From Anisus vortex (Eukaryota; Mollusca; Gastropoda; Planorbidae): a DNA stretch of 64,000 nt. The stretch spans positions 186,001-250,000 of the forward strand of contig CASBPS010000114.1 of assembly GCA_949126835.1 (NCBI GenBank), in the 5' to 3' direction. A program made the position numbers and the translations under genes. Of this stretch, positions 1 through 13,339 are shown in pieces. The notes beneath the pieces were generated by a model, which was given only the letters and a program-made list of their open reading frames with translations, was not told the origin of the DNA and did not search any database. Within the stretch, counting starts at the first letter, position 1, and every line of letters starts with the position of its first letter.

Positions 1-38
1 AATATATAAAAGATAGATGCAGTCCAAAAGCAATGGTA

Positions 39-3000
39 TATATAATATTAGCTTTGTCCTATGTTTGTATAGTATATAATATTAGCTTTGTCCTATGTTT
101 GTATAGTATATAATATTAGCTTTGTCCTATGTTTGTATAGTATATAATATTAGCTTTGTCCTATGTTTGTATAGTATATAATATTAGCTTTGTCCTATGT
201 TTGTATAGTATATAATATTAGCTTTGTCCTATGTTTGTATAGTATATAATATTAGCTTTGTCATATGTTTGTATAGTATATAATATTAGCTTTGTCCTAT
301 GTTTGTATAGTATATAATATTAGCTTTGTCCTATGTTTGTATAGTATATAATATTAGCTTTGTCCTAAGTTTGTATAGTATATAATATTAGCTTTGTCCT
401 ATGTTTGTATAGTATATAATATTAGCTTTGTCCTATGTTTGTATAGTATATAATATTAGCTTTGTCCTATGTTTGTATAGTATATAATATTAGCTTTGTC
501 CTATGTTTGTATAGTATATAATATTAGCTTTGTCCTATGTTTGTATAGTATATAATATTAGCTTTGTCCTATGTTTGTATAGTATATAATATTAGCTTTG
601 TCCTATGTTTGTATAGTATATAATATTAGCTTTGTCCTATGTTTGTATAGTATATAATATTAGCTTTGTCCTATGTTTGTATAGTATATAATATTAGCTT
701 TGTCCTATGTTTGTATAGTATATAATATTAGCTTTGTCCTATGTTTGTATAGTATATAATATTAGCTTTGTCCTATGTTTGTATAGTATATAATATTAGC
801 TTTGTCCTATGTTTGTATAGTATATAATATTAGCTTTGTCCTATGCTTGTATAGTTTATAATATTAGCTTTGTCCTATGTTTGTATAGTATATAATATTA
901 GCTTTGTCCTATGTTTGTATAGTATATAATATTAGCTTTGTCCTATGTTTGTATAGTATTTAATATTAGCTTTGTCCTATGTTTGTATAGTATATAATAT
1001 TAGCTTTGTCCTATGTTTGTATAGTATATAATATTAGCTTTGTCCTATGTTTGTATAGTATATAATATTAGCTTTGTCCTATGTTTGTATAGTATATAAT
1101 ATTAGCTTTGTCCTATGCTTGTATAGTATATAATATTAGCTTTGTCCTATGCTTGTATAGTATATAATATTAGCTTTGTCCTATGCTTGTATAGTATATA
1201 ATATTAGCTTTGTCCTTTGTTTGTATAGTATATAATATTAGCTTTGTCCTATGTTTGTATAGTATATAATATTAGCTTTGTCCTATGTTTGTATAGTATA
1301 TAATATTAGCTTTGTCCTATGTTTGTATAATATATAATATTAGCTTTGTCCTATGCTTGTATAGTATATAATATTAGCTTTGTCCTATGTTTGTATAGTA
1401 TATAATATTAGCTTTGTCCTATGTTTGTATAGTATATAATATTAGCTTTGTCCTATGTTTGTATAGTATATAATATTAGCTTTGTCCTATGTTTGTATAG
1501 TATATAATATTAGCTTTGTCCTATGTTTGTATAGTATATAATATTAGCTTTGTCCTATGTTTGTATAGTATATAATATTAGCTTTGTCCTATGTTTGTAT
1601 AGTATATAATATTAGCTTTGTCCTATGTTTGTATAGTATATAATATTAGCTTTGTCCTATGTTTGTATAGTATATAATATTAGCTTTGTCCTATGTTTGT
1701 ATAGTATATAATATTAGCTTTGTCCTATGTTTGTATAGTATATAATATTAGCTTTGTCCTATGTTTGTATAGTATATAATATTAGCTTTGTCCTATGTTT
1801 GTATAGTATATAATATTAGCTTTGTCCTATGTTTGTATAGTATATAATATTAGCTTTGTCCTATGTTTGTATAGTATATAATATAAGCTTTGTCCTATGT
1901 TTGTATAGTATATAATATTAGCTTTGTCCTATGTTTGTATAGTATATAATATTAGCTTTGTCCTATGTTTGTATAGTATATAATATTAGCTTTGTCCTAT
2001 GTTTGTATAGTATATAATATTAGCTTTGTCCTATGTTTGTATAGTATATAATATTAGCTTTGTCCTATGTTTGTATAGTATATAATATTAGCTTTGTCCT
2101 ATGTTTGTATAGTATATAATATTAGCTTTGTCCTATGTTTGTATAGTATATAATATTAGCTTTGTCCTATGTTTGTATAGTATATAATATTAGCTTTGTC
2201 CTATGTTTGTATAGTATATAATATTAGCTTTGTCCTATGTTTGTATAGTATATAATATTAGCTTTGTCCTATGTTTGTATAGTATATAATATTAGCTTTG
2301 TCCTATGTTTGTATAGTATATAATATTAGCTTTGTCCTATGTTTGTATAGTATATAATATTAGCTTTGTCCTATGTTTGTATAGTATATAATATTAGCTT
2401 TGTCCTATGTTTGTATAGTATATAATATTAGCTTTGTCCTATGTTTGTATAGTATATAATATTAGCTTTGTCCTATGTTTGTATAGTATATAATATTAGC
2501 TTTGTCCTATGTTTGTATAGTATATAATATTAGCTTTGTCCTATGTTTGTATAGTATATAATATTAGCTTTGTCCTATGTTTGTATAGTATATAATATTA
2601 GCTTTGTCCTATGTTTGTATAGTATATAATATTAGCTTTGTCCTATGTTTGTATAGTATATAATATTAGCTTTGTCCTATGTTTGTATAGTATATAATAT
2701 TAGCTTTGTCCTATGTTTGTATAGTATATAATATTAGCTTTGTCCTATGTTTGTATAGTATATAATATTAGCTTTGTCCTATGTTTGTATAGTATATAAT
2801 ATTAGCTTTGTCCTATGTTTGTATAGTATATAATATTAGCTTTGTCCTATGTTTGTATAGTATATAATATTAGCTTTGTCCTATGTTTGTATAGTATATA
2901 ATATTAGCTTTGTCCTATGTTTGTATAGTATATAATATTAGCTTTGTCCTATGTTTGTATAGTATATAATATTAGCTTTGTCCTATGTTTGTATAGTATA

Positions 3001-4492
3001 TAATATTAGCTTTGTCCTATGTTTGTATAGTATATAATATTAGCTTTGTCCTATGTTTGTATAGTATATAATATTAACTTTGTCCTATATTTGTATAGTA
3101 TATAATATTAGCTTTGTCCTATGTTTGTATAGTATATAATATTAGCTTTGTCCTATGTTTGTATAGTATATAATATTAACTTTGTCCTATGTTTGTATAG
3201 TATATAATATTAGCTTTGTCCTATGTTTGTATAGTATATAATATTAGCTTTGTCCTATGTTTGTATAGTATATAATATTAGCTTTGTCCTATGTTTGTAT
3301 AGTATATAATATTAGCTTTGTCCTATGTTTGTATAGTATATAATATTAGCTTTGTCCTATGTTTGTATAGTATATAATATTAGCTTTGTCCTATGTTTGT
3401 ATAGTATATAATATTAGCTTTGTCCTATGTTTGTATAGTATATAATATTAGCTTTGTCCTATGTTTGTATAGTATATAATATTAGCTTTGTCCTATGTTT
3501 GTATAGTATATAATATTAGCTTTGTCCTATGTTTGTATAGTATATAATATTAGCTTTGTCCTATGTTTGTATAGTATATAATATTAGCTTTGTCCTATGT
3601 TTGTATAGTATATAATATTAGCTTTGTCCTATGTTTGTATAGTATATAATATTAGCTTTGTCCTATGTTTGTATAGTATATAATATTAGCTTTGTCCTAT
3701 GTTTGTATAGTATATAATATTAGCTTTGTCCTATGTTTGTATAGTATATAATATTAGCTTTGTCCTATGTTTGTATAGTATATAATATTAGCTTTGTCCT
3801 ATGTTTGTATAGTATATAATATTAGCTTTGTCCTATGTTTGTATAGTATATAATATTAGCTTTGTCCTATGTTTGTATAGTATATAATATTAGCCTTGTC
3901 CTATGTTTGTATAGTATATAATATTAGCCTTGTCCTATGTTTGTATAGTATATAATATTAGCTTTGTCCTATGTTTGTATAGTATATAATATTAGCCTTG
4001 TCCTATGTTTGTATAGTATATAATATTAGCTTTGTCCTATGTTTGTATAGTATATAATATTAGCTTTGTCCTATGTTTGTATAGTATATAATATTAGCTT
4101 TGTCCTATGTTTGTATAGTATATAATATTAGCTTTGTCCTATGTTTGTATAGTATATAATATTAGCTTTGTCCTATGTTTGTATAGTATAAAATATTAGC
4201 TTTGTCCTATGTTTGTATAGTATATAATATTAACTTTGTCCTATGTTTGTATAGTATATAATATTAGCTTTGTCCTATGTTTGTATAGTATATAATATTA
4301 ACTTTGTCCTATGTTTGTATAGTATATAATATTAACTTTGTCCTATGTTTGTATAGTATATAATATTAACTTTGTCCTATGTTTGTATAGTATATAATAT
4401 TAACTTTGTCCTATGTTTGTATAGTATATAATATTAGCTTTGTCCTATGTTTATATAGTATATAATATTAGCTTTGTCCTATGTTTGTATAG
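39..4492. repeat. 34-bp satellite/minisatellite array, 131 copies
   Basis: Head-to-tail array with a period of exactly 34 bp. The 4454 bp correspond to 131 whole units with no indel noticed. The unit starts TATATAATATTAGCTTTGTC and ends in TATAG. Variants are single-base and clustered: GCTTGT units near 845 and 1117-1190 with another near 1355, AGCCTT units at 3890-4000, and TTAACTTT units at 3073, 3178 and 4230-4400. Such clustering is the usual sign of local spread by unequal exchange or slippage. The array stops abruptly at 4492. No spacers separate the units, so it is not a CRISPR array. Confidence 0.97.
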
Positions 4493-7400
4493 CTTTCAAT
4501 TAGTAATTTAGCTTTATCTCTCTTTTAGCATACAGAAATGTTCTCCGCGTTCTTTCTTGTTTGTTGCTAAATGTTAAATGCGCGCTGAGCTTATATTATA
4601 TTTTTTGGCAGCATAATACAAATATAATTATGTATAGGCCTAAGTGTATATATTATGTATTCATGTATGTATGTATATGTGTTATCTTATGCCTTACAAG
4701 ATGAAAATGTCAGTCACAAATATTTTTTTTAACGGATCAAATGTTATTCCCTTTTGTTGCTGTATTATCGGACGTAGTAAAACTTTTGTTTATTTTTAAT
4801 GTCCATTTCAAGAAAATGTACCCTTTCGTAGGTAAGTATATATTTATACATTTTATGTTATATTTAGATTATTTGACTATCTAGTCATAGGGCATATTAT
4901 TCAGCTACTTGTTTAAATAAATTTAACAAAAAATGATATTTCATCAAGTTATATTTGTGAAACTAATGAAACATAAAAACGTTGCACAAAGCAAGTCATA
5001 GTAGAACATTTTATTTTATTTTTTATTATTTTACCATTTCAGTATCAATGAGTTTACTGGTCTAGGTCTTGAAATTAATGTTGTTAGGATGACTGTTTAT
5101 ATAAAATCGTTTCTAATAATTATTATTTGACCTGATTATAATTTAATTTTCTTAAAAGTATAATTATAACTTTTTCTTTTTTTTGTATTTATTTTTAACC
5201 CTTACTGACCGTAAATTTTTTTTATTTTTAATATTTATTTTATTAAGATATGCCAAGTGTTACAAATCCAAATAAAAGTATGTCAAGACTGAAATGAAAT
5301 GAATATATCTTTATCTGTAATACTGAGTGTAATTATAAAGAAGAAGAAAAAAAGTTTTAGTAGGCTAACAAACTATAATTAATTTTGAATTAATAACAAT
5401 CATTTACTATTAAGCAATAAATTTAGTGACACAGATCGACAGTTGAACCTTTTAAATCATATCTGTTACCGTTGGGGGAAAAAATGGCTAAAATATTTCA
5501 ACATTTATTTTTACGGATTTTGTCTATGATTTTAAGGCGATAAAAAACTTTTTATGATTAACACTAGGCACTAATTATGACATGTAATACATCAAATTTA
5601 GGAGAGCAAAATACCTTCAATAATTTTCTTAATTAAGGGGAGAAGTGACATTAAATTTGAATTATATAATATCTTAGGCCAATATAAGAATACATTTTGA
5701 TCAAAGTTTTATTATATTTGTAACTAACCTATACTCAAATCTGAAAAGTCTGTATCATTTTCATTTGATTTTGTCTTTAAAAAAGATATAACTTGCTTAG
5801 CAGACAATCCTTTAGACGGCTTATACTAGGCCACACATTAGGTGTCTTTATGGCCATTGTGAAAAATCCAAAAAAAACAACAACACCAAGATAAGCAATG
5901 AAAATAAAGCTTACAAGATAGTTTAATCCCTTTTCAACTTACGCTGAAAAAAATTATCTTTTTATAAGAGGAAGCAAAAGTCTAAATTATTTTAAGAAAC
6001 ATGATTTAGATTAAATGGTGAAAAAATATACCAGCAACCAAAAACAACACCTACACCGTTGATTCAGCAGAATGATAAAGACCAACCAACACAGCCTGCC
6101 ATGTTATAGATAGAAAGGGTGTCACGACAATATTAAATAATATTTCTGCAAAAGTCAACTTATTTTGTATTACTATTTCTTTTTTGCTATCAACTGTTTC
6201 GGAATTAAATGTCTTCGTCTAATCTTTAAAAAAAAATATTTAATCAACAAGTAACTAATTGAGTGGCCTGTAAAATGTTTAGACTTTTCGATCATTTATT
6301 TGTGAGGGTACATATTTTAAAACGTTTTTTATAATTTTAGAATCTTTTTTTATAGTTGTAGTCGAGTTATTATTGCAACAATATAATATTTTGTTTTAAT
6401 TTTATAGCATATGAACTAATATTAAACACATTTAATCCAAAAATCTTAAACTTGGATACGAAGATTGCTGCAATATGTATAAATTATCAAACACTATAGA
6501 CTATTGCACTAAAAGAGTATACAGAAGAAAATCACCGTATATTACATTGACTATTTCTTTCCATATCAACCTGACTCTCTGACTCTAGCTATCCTCGTTT
6601 CAGTTCCTCCCAACCACAATAACACCTTTTTCTACTTCTTTACACCAGGTGTTTCACGGTCTTTCTATTGTTATTTCGCCCCACGTGTTCTATGCAAAAT
6701 GTTGACCTCAGACTGCACTATCAACACATTTCAAACCTTAAAAGTAAGTATATTTTTAAATTATTTTTTCTTGTGTTTACCTATATTGTTTACGATTAAG
6801 TCGTAATGTTCTAAGTATCATTATATCATGGTTGTATCATATTTCAGCATGTATATAAATAAACATAACAAATTTAAGTAGTAAATACAGAGACATAATG
6901 ATTATATGAGTCTATTAAATGCGTGTTTCTTGTATCTTTCCAATTTTCGTACAGTTACAATTATCTTTTTTTTCTTTAGATAATGATTAAAACTATGTTG
7001 GTCTTATCAAATCCTACAAATGCTTGAAAATGGATTCTAGTGAAGTTTGAATAATTGTTTTCGTACCATCTGGTCAGAGAGCATTGTTTTGAAAAGTCGG
7101 TATAACTTGGCTAATATTGACCTATTGGGGACAAGGCTTTACTTCTGATCATTTCATTTTTTTTTTCTTAGTAGGGTCTATATATATATATCTGTACATG
7201 AATACTTATACATTAATCTGAATATCAAAGCTGTTTCTATTTCTATATTTCTGCCTAATAATCTGTATATCTTAGTACCCTTTTTATTGAGCTATTTATA
7301 TATCTGCCATTCAGTCATTGTCGTAACATATATAATTCATTTCTGTCTAAAATTATTTTACCTTTCCAATTTCTTTTTGATGCTTTTTTTAAATGTTTTC

Positions 7401-8420
7401 AATAAAGCAGGATTCGACAAAAGGAATAAATAAATAGTTAATTAACTACCTTACATTGTAGGAACGTTAAAATGCATTTGACTAAACATTTAGTCTTTAA
7501 ACCCTTCTATTTACTTGCAGTGGAAATACATCTTTAGGATCATTGTTAGGTACAAGGACAAGCACACAAACAAAGCCCAGGACACTAACTTCAAGATAGA
7601 TAAAAAATAGTAGGCCTAAGACAAATAAGGCTTCAAAATGTTTTTGAATTTCACAACAACGCCAGTGTCTTCACCTATAATAATGATTCTACAAAGGACT
7701 GTTCATTTTATTACAACTCTGGCGGGTGGTTCAAATATTGTTTTCAAGTCAATTGGAACGAAAAATTTTACAGCAAGCTTATCTCAATGCACGTAAAAAG
7801 ATCTAAACATTCACCAGCATTTGCCATGCACCATTCAATCTAGGCTTACTCTCACAACAAATGGAAAAACAAATGACTTAAAATTAGAGAATTGTTTCTT
7901 GTTAAAAGCGTACTTTTGTAAGAAAAATATTTTATATAGTTATTTTTCTAACATTCAAAAAAATATATTAAAAAAGTCGGTGCCCTTTTTAGACTAATTT
8001 AATCCTTAATAAAGCAGCGTTTACAAGTGTCTATTGCTACGACATACAGGCCGTGTTACTTACCTCGGAGTTACCCCAGACTACTGTCATGTACCCATCA
8101 AAGCTGGGTAGATACATACAACCCCCCCCCCCCAAACACCGTCGTAAATTCGCAAGGATTCGTTTCCGTGAACCTCTATATGCCAGCATAGCGTGCTACC
8201 GCTTAACCACCGACCCCCCCCCCCCCCCCAAATAATAATAATCTATGCATGCCTATATAATATGCTAATAAGTCTAAAATCCAAAAGACTAAAATCATAT
8301 ACTTTCGACTTTCGAGAGCCTCTTGTCTGATTTTTTAGTGGAGAGATTGATACACAGGCGACTATGAGAGAAAACACATAAGGTGACAGAAATATGAAGA
8401 TAGCGAGGAAAGTATTTACA
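4493..8420. other. AT-rich stretch without a recognisable gene
   Basis: I see no coding sequence with family resemblance here. Two spots are gene-like but unproven. A more complex stretch at about 6540-6743 ends in a good splice donor (AAAA|GTAAGTAT). A minus-strand frame at about 5720-5815 ends at a donor-like GTTAGT and has an acidic tail (near 5730-5770). Confidence 0.5.
8122..8229. repeat. Two homopolymer C tracts
   Basis: C12 at 8122-8133 and C16 at 8214-8229, about 80 bp apart. They are typical sequencing trouble spots, so the lengths may be unreliable. The open frame across them is low-complexity proline and is not taken as a gene. Confidence 0.8.
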
Positions 8421-8598
8421 TATCTTATCTTATCTTATAAGTTTACAGACGTTCCTTCTAGGTAGAGGATTATTACGTCCACTAGGCCCAAAACTCCTGC
8501 AGGGCGACAGGGATCCGCCGGTGGCAGGGCTAGAACCCGCGACCTGTCAGTTGGTTTTTGGTTGACAGTCCGGTGATCTAACCGCTGGACCAGCCGGC
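8421..8598 (-). mobile_element. tRNA-derived SINE
   Basis: Read on the minus strand it starts GCCGGCTGGTCCAGCGG, which contains a perfect Pol III A box (TGGTCCAGCGG). A B-box-like GGTTCTAGCCC follows about 50 bp later, then a GC-rich body, then a simple-repeat tail of ATCTT/AAGAT units at 8421-8436. A tRNA-like head, an unrelated body and a short tandem tail are the standard SINE layout. The family name is not known to me. Confidence 0.75.
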
Positions 8599-8616
8599 TT
8601 CACAAAATAAAAATAT

Positions 8617-8688
8617 TAGCAGAGCGTGGTTTCGATCCACGGACCTCTGGGTTATGAGCTCAGCACGCTTCCGCTGCGCCACTCTGCT
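8617..8688 (-). tRNA. Initiator tRNA-Met (CAT)-like gene, possibly a pseudogene
   Basis: The minus strand gives a 72-nt cloverleaf. The 7-bp acceptor stem AGCAGAG/CTCTGCT is intact. The A box is TGGCGCAGCGG. The anticodon loop is CTCATAA with anticodon CAT. The T arm carries the initiator-type loop ATCGAAA in a perfect 5-bp stem, followed by discriminator A. A T-run terminator follows at once (8609-8613 read on the minus strand). The initiator hallmark of three G-C pairs at the base of the anticodon stem is broken by one A.C mismatch, so this may be a decayed copy or part of a composite SINE with the element 18 bp downstream. Confidence 0.82.
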
Positions 8689-9264
8689 GACAGGGACTTT
8701 CAGAGTCATGCAGTCTGAAGATTAAAGATTTCTTTAGGATTAAACATTCTAATAGTATAAGAATTTGAAAGAATCACACACGCTTAACAATATGATAGAA
8801 CAAAAGTATATTTTATTTCTACTTTCTACATGTACAAAAAAATAAGATTAAAAAAACGTAGCATTATAATTGTGATTTTATATATATTTGAAGTTGTTTC
8901 TAATGAAACAAATTTATTATGGTCTATAATGCCCTCATTAAAACCATTATTTAATACAAATATAGTAGCAAAACTAGATTGATAATTAAAAAATGTCTGT
9001 GTTTTCCAATTAAAAAATCAATATGCTAAATGTTTTAAGCGATAAATAAATACATCCATACTATTGACAAGTCTTAAGGATGCCTGACCTTTACAACCAT
9101 AAAAGATAAATATATATATATATATATAATATATAAGTGTATGTATATGTCTATTATTATATAGCCTATAGAGCTGTTAATATGCATTAATAATCTTAGG
9201 TTTACTTAAATCATGTCTTTAATGTTTCGAAAAAAAATAGTTACTCACAACCTAACATGCCAAT

Positions 9265-9729
9265 TTGTCAATAGCTTATGCTTGTGTCATCAGACACTAT
9301 AATCAGCTCAGGCCTGCTTACAATAGGCCTATTCTCCAACGCGTCCAAAACTGCGCTGCCAGACTAGTCCTAAAGAAGAAGAAGTCCGACCACATTTCAC
9401 CTCTGCTCTACTCTCTGCACTGGCTCCCTATTCAAAATAGGATTTTATATAAACTTGCATCTCTATGCTATAAATGCCTCAATGACTCTGCCCCGGATTA
9501 TCTAATTTCCTGTCTGGAAATATATACAAAACCACGCCCACTTCGATCGGCTGCTCACAAACTCAATTTGACGATCCCGCGGACAAAACTCGTGACAGCT
9601 GGTCAGCGGGCCTTCACCTACTCCGGCCCCTCCGCATGGAACACCCTGCCACTCCAGCTGCGACAAAGCTCGAACTTTAACATTTTCAAGACCGGACTCA
9701 AGACTCACTTGTTTATTATTGACTCCTAG
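9265..9729 (+). pseudogene. LINE reverse transcriptase C-terminal fragment (L2/CR1/Jockey-like)
   Basis: A 154-codon frame holds the conserved segment after the RT fingers of many CR1/L2/Jockey-group LINEs. It contains LQRVQNCAARLV, then SLHWLPIQNRI, then GPSAWNTLPLQLR, and ends FKTGLKTHLF. Everything upstream (endonuclease and RT core) is missing, so this is a 5'-truncated insertion, the normal outcome of target-primed reverse transcription. The ATG is not a real start. The LINE 3' tail follows directly. Confidence 0.85.
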
Positions 9730-9872
9730 CCCACTTACATTTGTAAACATTTGTCTGTTATTGTTATCATTGTTAATTGTAATTGTAATTGTAATTGTAA
9801 ATGTAATTGTTAAGCGCATAGAACTGATTGCGGGATATGCGCTATATAAGCTTCATTATTATTATTTTATTA
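9730..9872 (+). mobile_element. LINE 3' UTR and ATT-rich tail
   Basis: After the stop come GTAATT repeats (9776-9810), then a terminal block GCGGGATATGCGCTATATAA and an (ATT)n tail. A terminal hairpin followed by a short microsatellite is typical of L2/CR1-type 3' ends. A related end, GCGCTATACAAATATTATT, occurs in both palindrome arms. Confidence 0.7.
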
Positions 9873-10310
9873 TTAAAGACCAAGTGAACAGCTTTTTATC
9901 AAAATTGAGATAAACGTTTATTTTGATAGCAAATAGTGTATTCAGTACCCAAATGCTAATAAAATCATTTATACAAAAAATTAAACCTAACTTTTAAGTA
10001 ATTAGTTCAATATTAGCACTTAAATGTGCGTAGGAAAAATCCAAATCTCGTAGCCATTTGATATGGCAACAAAGGGTAGTGACGTCAGAGAAGGAATTCC
10101 GACAAGGAAAAATGAATATTTTCACGTGTTTTGAATCTATTTCCACGTGTTTTGAATCTTTTCCCGGTCTTTTTTTTTTTAACAAAATGGTTAAATATAG
10201 ATTTTGTGGGTCGTGTCTTGTTTATTTATTGTCCTTCTAACACGTCACTTCCGTATGAGACTTTTACAAATCTCGTCCCTTTGAGAAAAAGCTGTTCACT
10301 TGGTCTTTAA
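9873..10310. mobile_element. 438-bp MITE with ~25-bp inverted termini and TTAA at both ends
   Basis: The left end TTAAAGACCAAGTGAACAGC and the right end (its reverse complement, ending GGTCTTTAA) form terminal inverted repeats of about 25 bp. TTAA at each outer edge could be a piggyBac-type target duplication, but a TA duplication (Tc1/mariner type) cannot be excluded. There is no transposase inside. The element sits directly at the ATT tail of the LINE. Confidence 0.65.
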
Positions 10311-12128
10311 AAGTTTAAGACGGCACTGACTTAACAATGACCACCAATACTATTCCTGTTCACAATTCAATACTTCCATAATAACATCAATTTCATATAA
10401 TAGAATACATAATTTCATTAAAAATTATACATAAAATAAAAAATTATATACAAAGTGTTAATATTGTATCACATTTCTTTAAACTACTTGTATACACCAA
10501 AGACTATAATATGATGCACCGCTTAATCTATTTTTTAGAGATTATATGTTCTTTTTTCAGTGCGCAGTCAATCCCCCTGTCTTAAATGACTCCTACTGAT
10601 GCCTAAAAGTTTCCGATAATACAACTTTCGGTATTAATTTCCCATTGAGAAAATCATAGCTATTAGATAAGACTGAAGTATGAAAAAAAAAGGATATCGG
10701 GAATTCAAAAAGAAGTAGTAATTCGAGCCATCAAAAAGCAGAGCTATTTAAGCAAGAGGTCCATCTTTTTATGGTATTTGCATACAATGAGAACGTAGAA
10801 CGTTTTGTTAATTAATTTTACGAGCGTGATTAAAAATATAGGAAATATAGGATATATTAAACAAAAAAGTCTCATACATGTAGGATATATTAAACAAAAA
10901 AGTCTCATACATATTTGTTTAAAACAGACAGCGAAAAAAATATAAATAAAATAAGTATTCATCTTTTACAGAAAAATAAATGTAACATTATAACATAAGT
11001 ACGAATCAAAGGTGGTTAGCTTATGTCGACTAAGTTTTTGAAAGCTGTCCAAACATCTTTGTCAATAAAACAAACTGTCGGACCGCTTCGCGCTTGATTT
11101 GGATTCCTTCGGTTTATGCTGCCAATACATACCTTGAAAAAGAAAAGCATATCTAGCAAATGTTCTTAAAAAAACACCCAAGTAGAAACAAAATTCAATT
11201 TGTAAGAAAAAGGAAAACATTGTATATCCGTCTTGTGCAGAATTTATCTCCACAGTTTGAATTTTGAGTTTCTACAGGGGTAAAATTTGATCGTTTTCAA
11301 TGAAACAGACAAAAAGCCATAATATAACAATCAGTTCCTCTGTTCGTCTACATTCCTTCCATCACTGTCAAGATTAGTATATCTAGTAAATCCCTTCCTT
11401 AAGATGTATCTGTTCTTTATAAAGTTATGAAAACTTTACAATTACTTTTCCTTTCGTGCTTGCTGCCTTTGTTTCAAACTTTTTGTATTGTGCACAATTG
11501 TTTTTTGTCTAAGAATTATAATTTATCGGCTATTGCATAATTACTGTTTTTATTTTTTCAATTATTTCAGATAGGATAAGATATATTTTTAAGTAGAGTT
11601 AATAATCTTACGTTTATTTAAAATGTCCATACACCCTTATTTAAACAACAAAAGGAATTGTTGTTTTTTCATTACACTTGTAATCGAATGTACCACAAGT
11701 AAGTAAAATTCTGGATCCGTAGATTATTTCCTAGAACTATTAAACATTAAATAACCTTACTGATTATTTTTGCTTTAGAATCTAAGTTATGGCATCTTAC
11801 AGGATACAATAATGTACTTAGTAAAAAAATGCTTTAATTATATATGTGTATTGTTCTCTTCTTTTTTTTTCCATTGTTACATATCATGACATACAGCTTA
11901 TTTATTATGTTTTTTTTTTTTTTTATTTATTTATGTTTTATGTGTTATTATATGCTTTTTAGCACACTCCAGTTAAGTAAACCATTAAAAATCTACAAAC
12001 ATATTGTAATATTTACACTTATACATTTGCATTACATTTTTAAATTTAAAACAACAATATTTGTTTATCAAAATAATAAATACTAAAATTCTAAAAAAAA
12101 TAGTGTAATAATAACAATTTAAACTTAC
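10311..12128. other. AT-rich DNA, no gene seen; one 33-bp tandem duplication
   Basis: No coding or RNA gene is recognised. A perfect 33-bp direct duplication lies at 10848-10880 and 10881-10913 (unit begins TAGGATATATTAAAC). The open frames are low-complexity Phe/Leu/Tyr-rich. Confidence 0.5.
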
Positions 12129-12191
12129 CCAATACTCATTCTCTTCATGTGTACCTAAAGTTGCATCACTAATTCCTCTTTGAGAGCCTAA
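12129..12191 (-). CDS. Phase-0 exon (63 bp), downstream part of the left-arm DNase II-like gene
   Basis: On the minus strand a good acceptor (TTTTATAG) opens a 21-codon segment with residues LGSQRGISDATLG, which closes at TGG|GTAAGTTT. Both boundaries are phase 0, like exons 7-13 of the gene upstream on the same strand. The assignment rests on strand, phase and splice sites. I recognise no domain. The last coding exon and stop codon were not found further left. Confidence 0.45.
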
Positions 12192-12697
12192 CTATAAAAC
12201 AAATTATTCGTATAAGAACACAATTAAGTAAAATTTTCAATAACATAAATCTACATTATATCATTATACCACTGCTGTCTACATCCCTCTATATGTTTTA
12301 CAATGAGCCAACATATTACGTATGTTAAACATTGTTTATAGCGATGAAAAACAATGTTAAATGTATTATCGTCTTTCTTAGACGATGTTATGATATTATG
12401 TTCTCTTTGAGTGTATAACTTAAACTTAAACAATCGTACATGTTGTCCCTTCGCAAATTTGTTCAGTTGCCAATATAAAGTCTTGATACTTGTTTCAGAC
12501 GCGAATATAGTGAACAATATATAACTTGTTTAGTTATCTTTACATAGATTGCTTTTTAGTAAAATACTAAACATACATTTTGCTTTCACTATTAAAAAAG
12601 TAATAACAATATATATATTATTAAGTTTCTGCAAAATATAATTATCATCATCAACATATATAATTACCGTGAGTTTGTTTATATGTTTGTTTATATA

Positions 12698-12751
<54 letters not shown>

Positions 12752-13330
12752 TGTTCGCTATAGGCTCCTCAGCCGTTTGACTATTCGGGCCAAAAATTAA
12801 ATGTATAAATTGGAAACGTCCTCCAAAAGATAATTTTATTTTATCACTTATAATCATAAATGTGTTGATTTAAAAAATCCAAAATGTCATATTCATCTAT
12901 GCAAATAAATATAACGGTACATAGCAAATGGCCACTTCCGTTCATTCACTATGTTGAACGCGAGGTTCTTTCCGGGTTTTCCCAATTCTACTGTTGTTTT
13001 TTTAATGTGGCGAGACCATTTTTTTAAATTACGCGCCGCAATTTGGCTTGGAGAGTTTCAATGGTTTACTTTAAACAAAATACTAGCGAATGACGTAATG
13101 TCTATGAAATTATTTTTTTTATTCATTATTGATGTTTGCATTATCCTTTTCAGAAAAAGTAACCACATGTTTTAATTATTTAATGGATTTACGTTGCTAT
13201 TGAGAATATCCTTTAAAAGAAGGCGACTTTATACACTCTATAAATTAAATGATACGAATTATAAAAAAAAAAGTTAGGCTTATAAATTATTACTTTCAAA
13301 TACGGGGTACCATAAGCTTGGCAGCAACAA
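12192..13330. other. Intronic/intergenic AT-rich DNA with a (TA)n tract
   Basis: Contains a (TA)n microsatellite at about 12709-12747. No gene is seen. Confidence 0.6.
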
Positions 13331-13339
13331 TATAAAATA

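Noticed and set aside
39..4492. Regular 34-bp repeats reminiscent of CRISPR
   Set aside because: Units are directly adjacent with no spacers, and the rest of the window is clearly eukaryotic.
9502..9819. 105-codon minus-strand frame
   Set aside because: Antisense of the LINE fragment and its GTAATT repeat tail.
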